Assembly: GCA_025998735.1 (NCBI GenBank)
Contig: BNWJ01000085.1
Coordinates: 1 to 5,916 of the forward strand
Direction of reading: 5' to 3'
DNA: 5,916 nucleotides
DNA from: Alphaproteobacteria bacterium
Lineage (GTDB): Bacteria; Pseudomonadota; Alphaproteobacteria; UBA3830
Shown: positions 5,817 to 5,916 of the stretch, one piece after another
Position numbering within the stretch: position 1 is the stretch's first letter
Layout of the letters: the number at the start of each line of letters is the position of its first letter
The notes under the pieces: model-generated
Database searches by the model: none
What the model saw: the letters and a program-made list of their open reading frames with translations, nothing else
Told to the model about the DNA's origin: nothing
Position numbers and translations under genes: made by a program

Positions 5817-5916
5817 AAAACGAGGATTTTTTGCGAATTATGTAAAAAGTGGTCTTGAAAAAAGTCACATGAAGAAGTTAATCTCGAATTTAGTTTATAA
5901 TTTATTTTAAAGAGAG
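5817..5916. other. AT-rich right edge, no gene seen
   Basis: This edge is strongly AT-rich. AAAAAA (5815-5820) and TTTTTT (5827-5832) could pair around CGAGGA, but the stem has no GC and is not a convincing terminator. No RNA gene or conserved frame is visible. Confidence 0.4.

Overview
The window looks like a piece of the genome of an AT-rich, host-associated alphaproteobacterium, most likely an obligate intracellular symbiont or parasite of the Holosporales/Rickettsiales kind. Three things suggest this: a radA-cvpA pair in the alphaproteobacterial order but without the purF that often follows; a long ankyrin-repeat protein with a zinc-protease motif, of the type used as host-directed effectors; and insertion-sequence debris on both sides. 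The exact taxon cannot be fixed from the sequence alone.

Layout from left to right. Positions 1-298 are the 3' end of an IS4-type DDE transposase that has been frameshifted by one inserted base. Positions 299-505 are an AT-rich leader. Positions 506-1345 (+) encode a secreted protein of unknown function with a clear Sec signal peptide and a good Shine-Dalgarno site. After 120 bp of AT-rich DNA, 1466-3367 (+) encodes a 633-residue protein with an HEITH zinc-protease motif near its N-terminus and three to four ankyrin repeats in the middle. The two plus-strand genes lie in the same reading frame, separated by two stop codons, and may be halves of one older effector gene.

Convergent with them, on the minus strand, lies a compact housekeeping operon: radA (5367 to 4006), then cvpA (3996 to 3385), with 9 bp between them. 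A plausible sigma70-type promoter for radA sits about 40 bp upstream of its start. Just upstream of that is a 141-bp non-autonomous mobile element (5490-5630) with perfect 20-bp terminal inverted repeats and a 5-bp target duplication. The last 286 bp (5631-5916) are AT-rich and hold at most a small gene remnant.

The plus-strand genes look like accessory, host-interaction material inserted next to a core chromosomal operon, with mobile DNA at both edges. The most interesting items are the protease-ankyrin protein with its signal-peptide neighbour, the similar upstream sequences of those two genes, and the complete small mobile element at the radA promoter.
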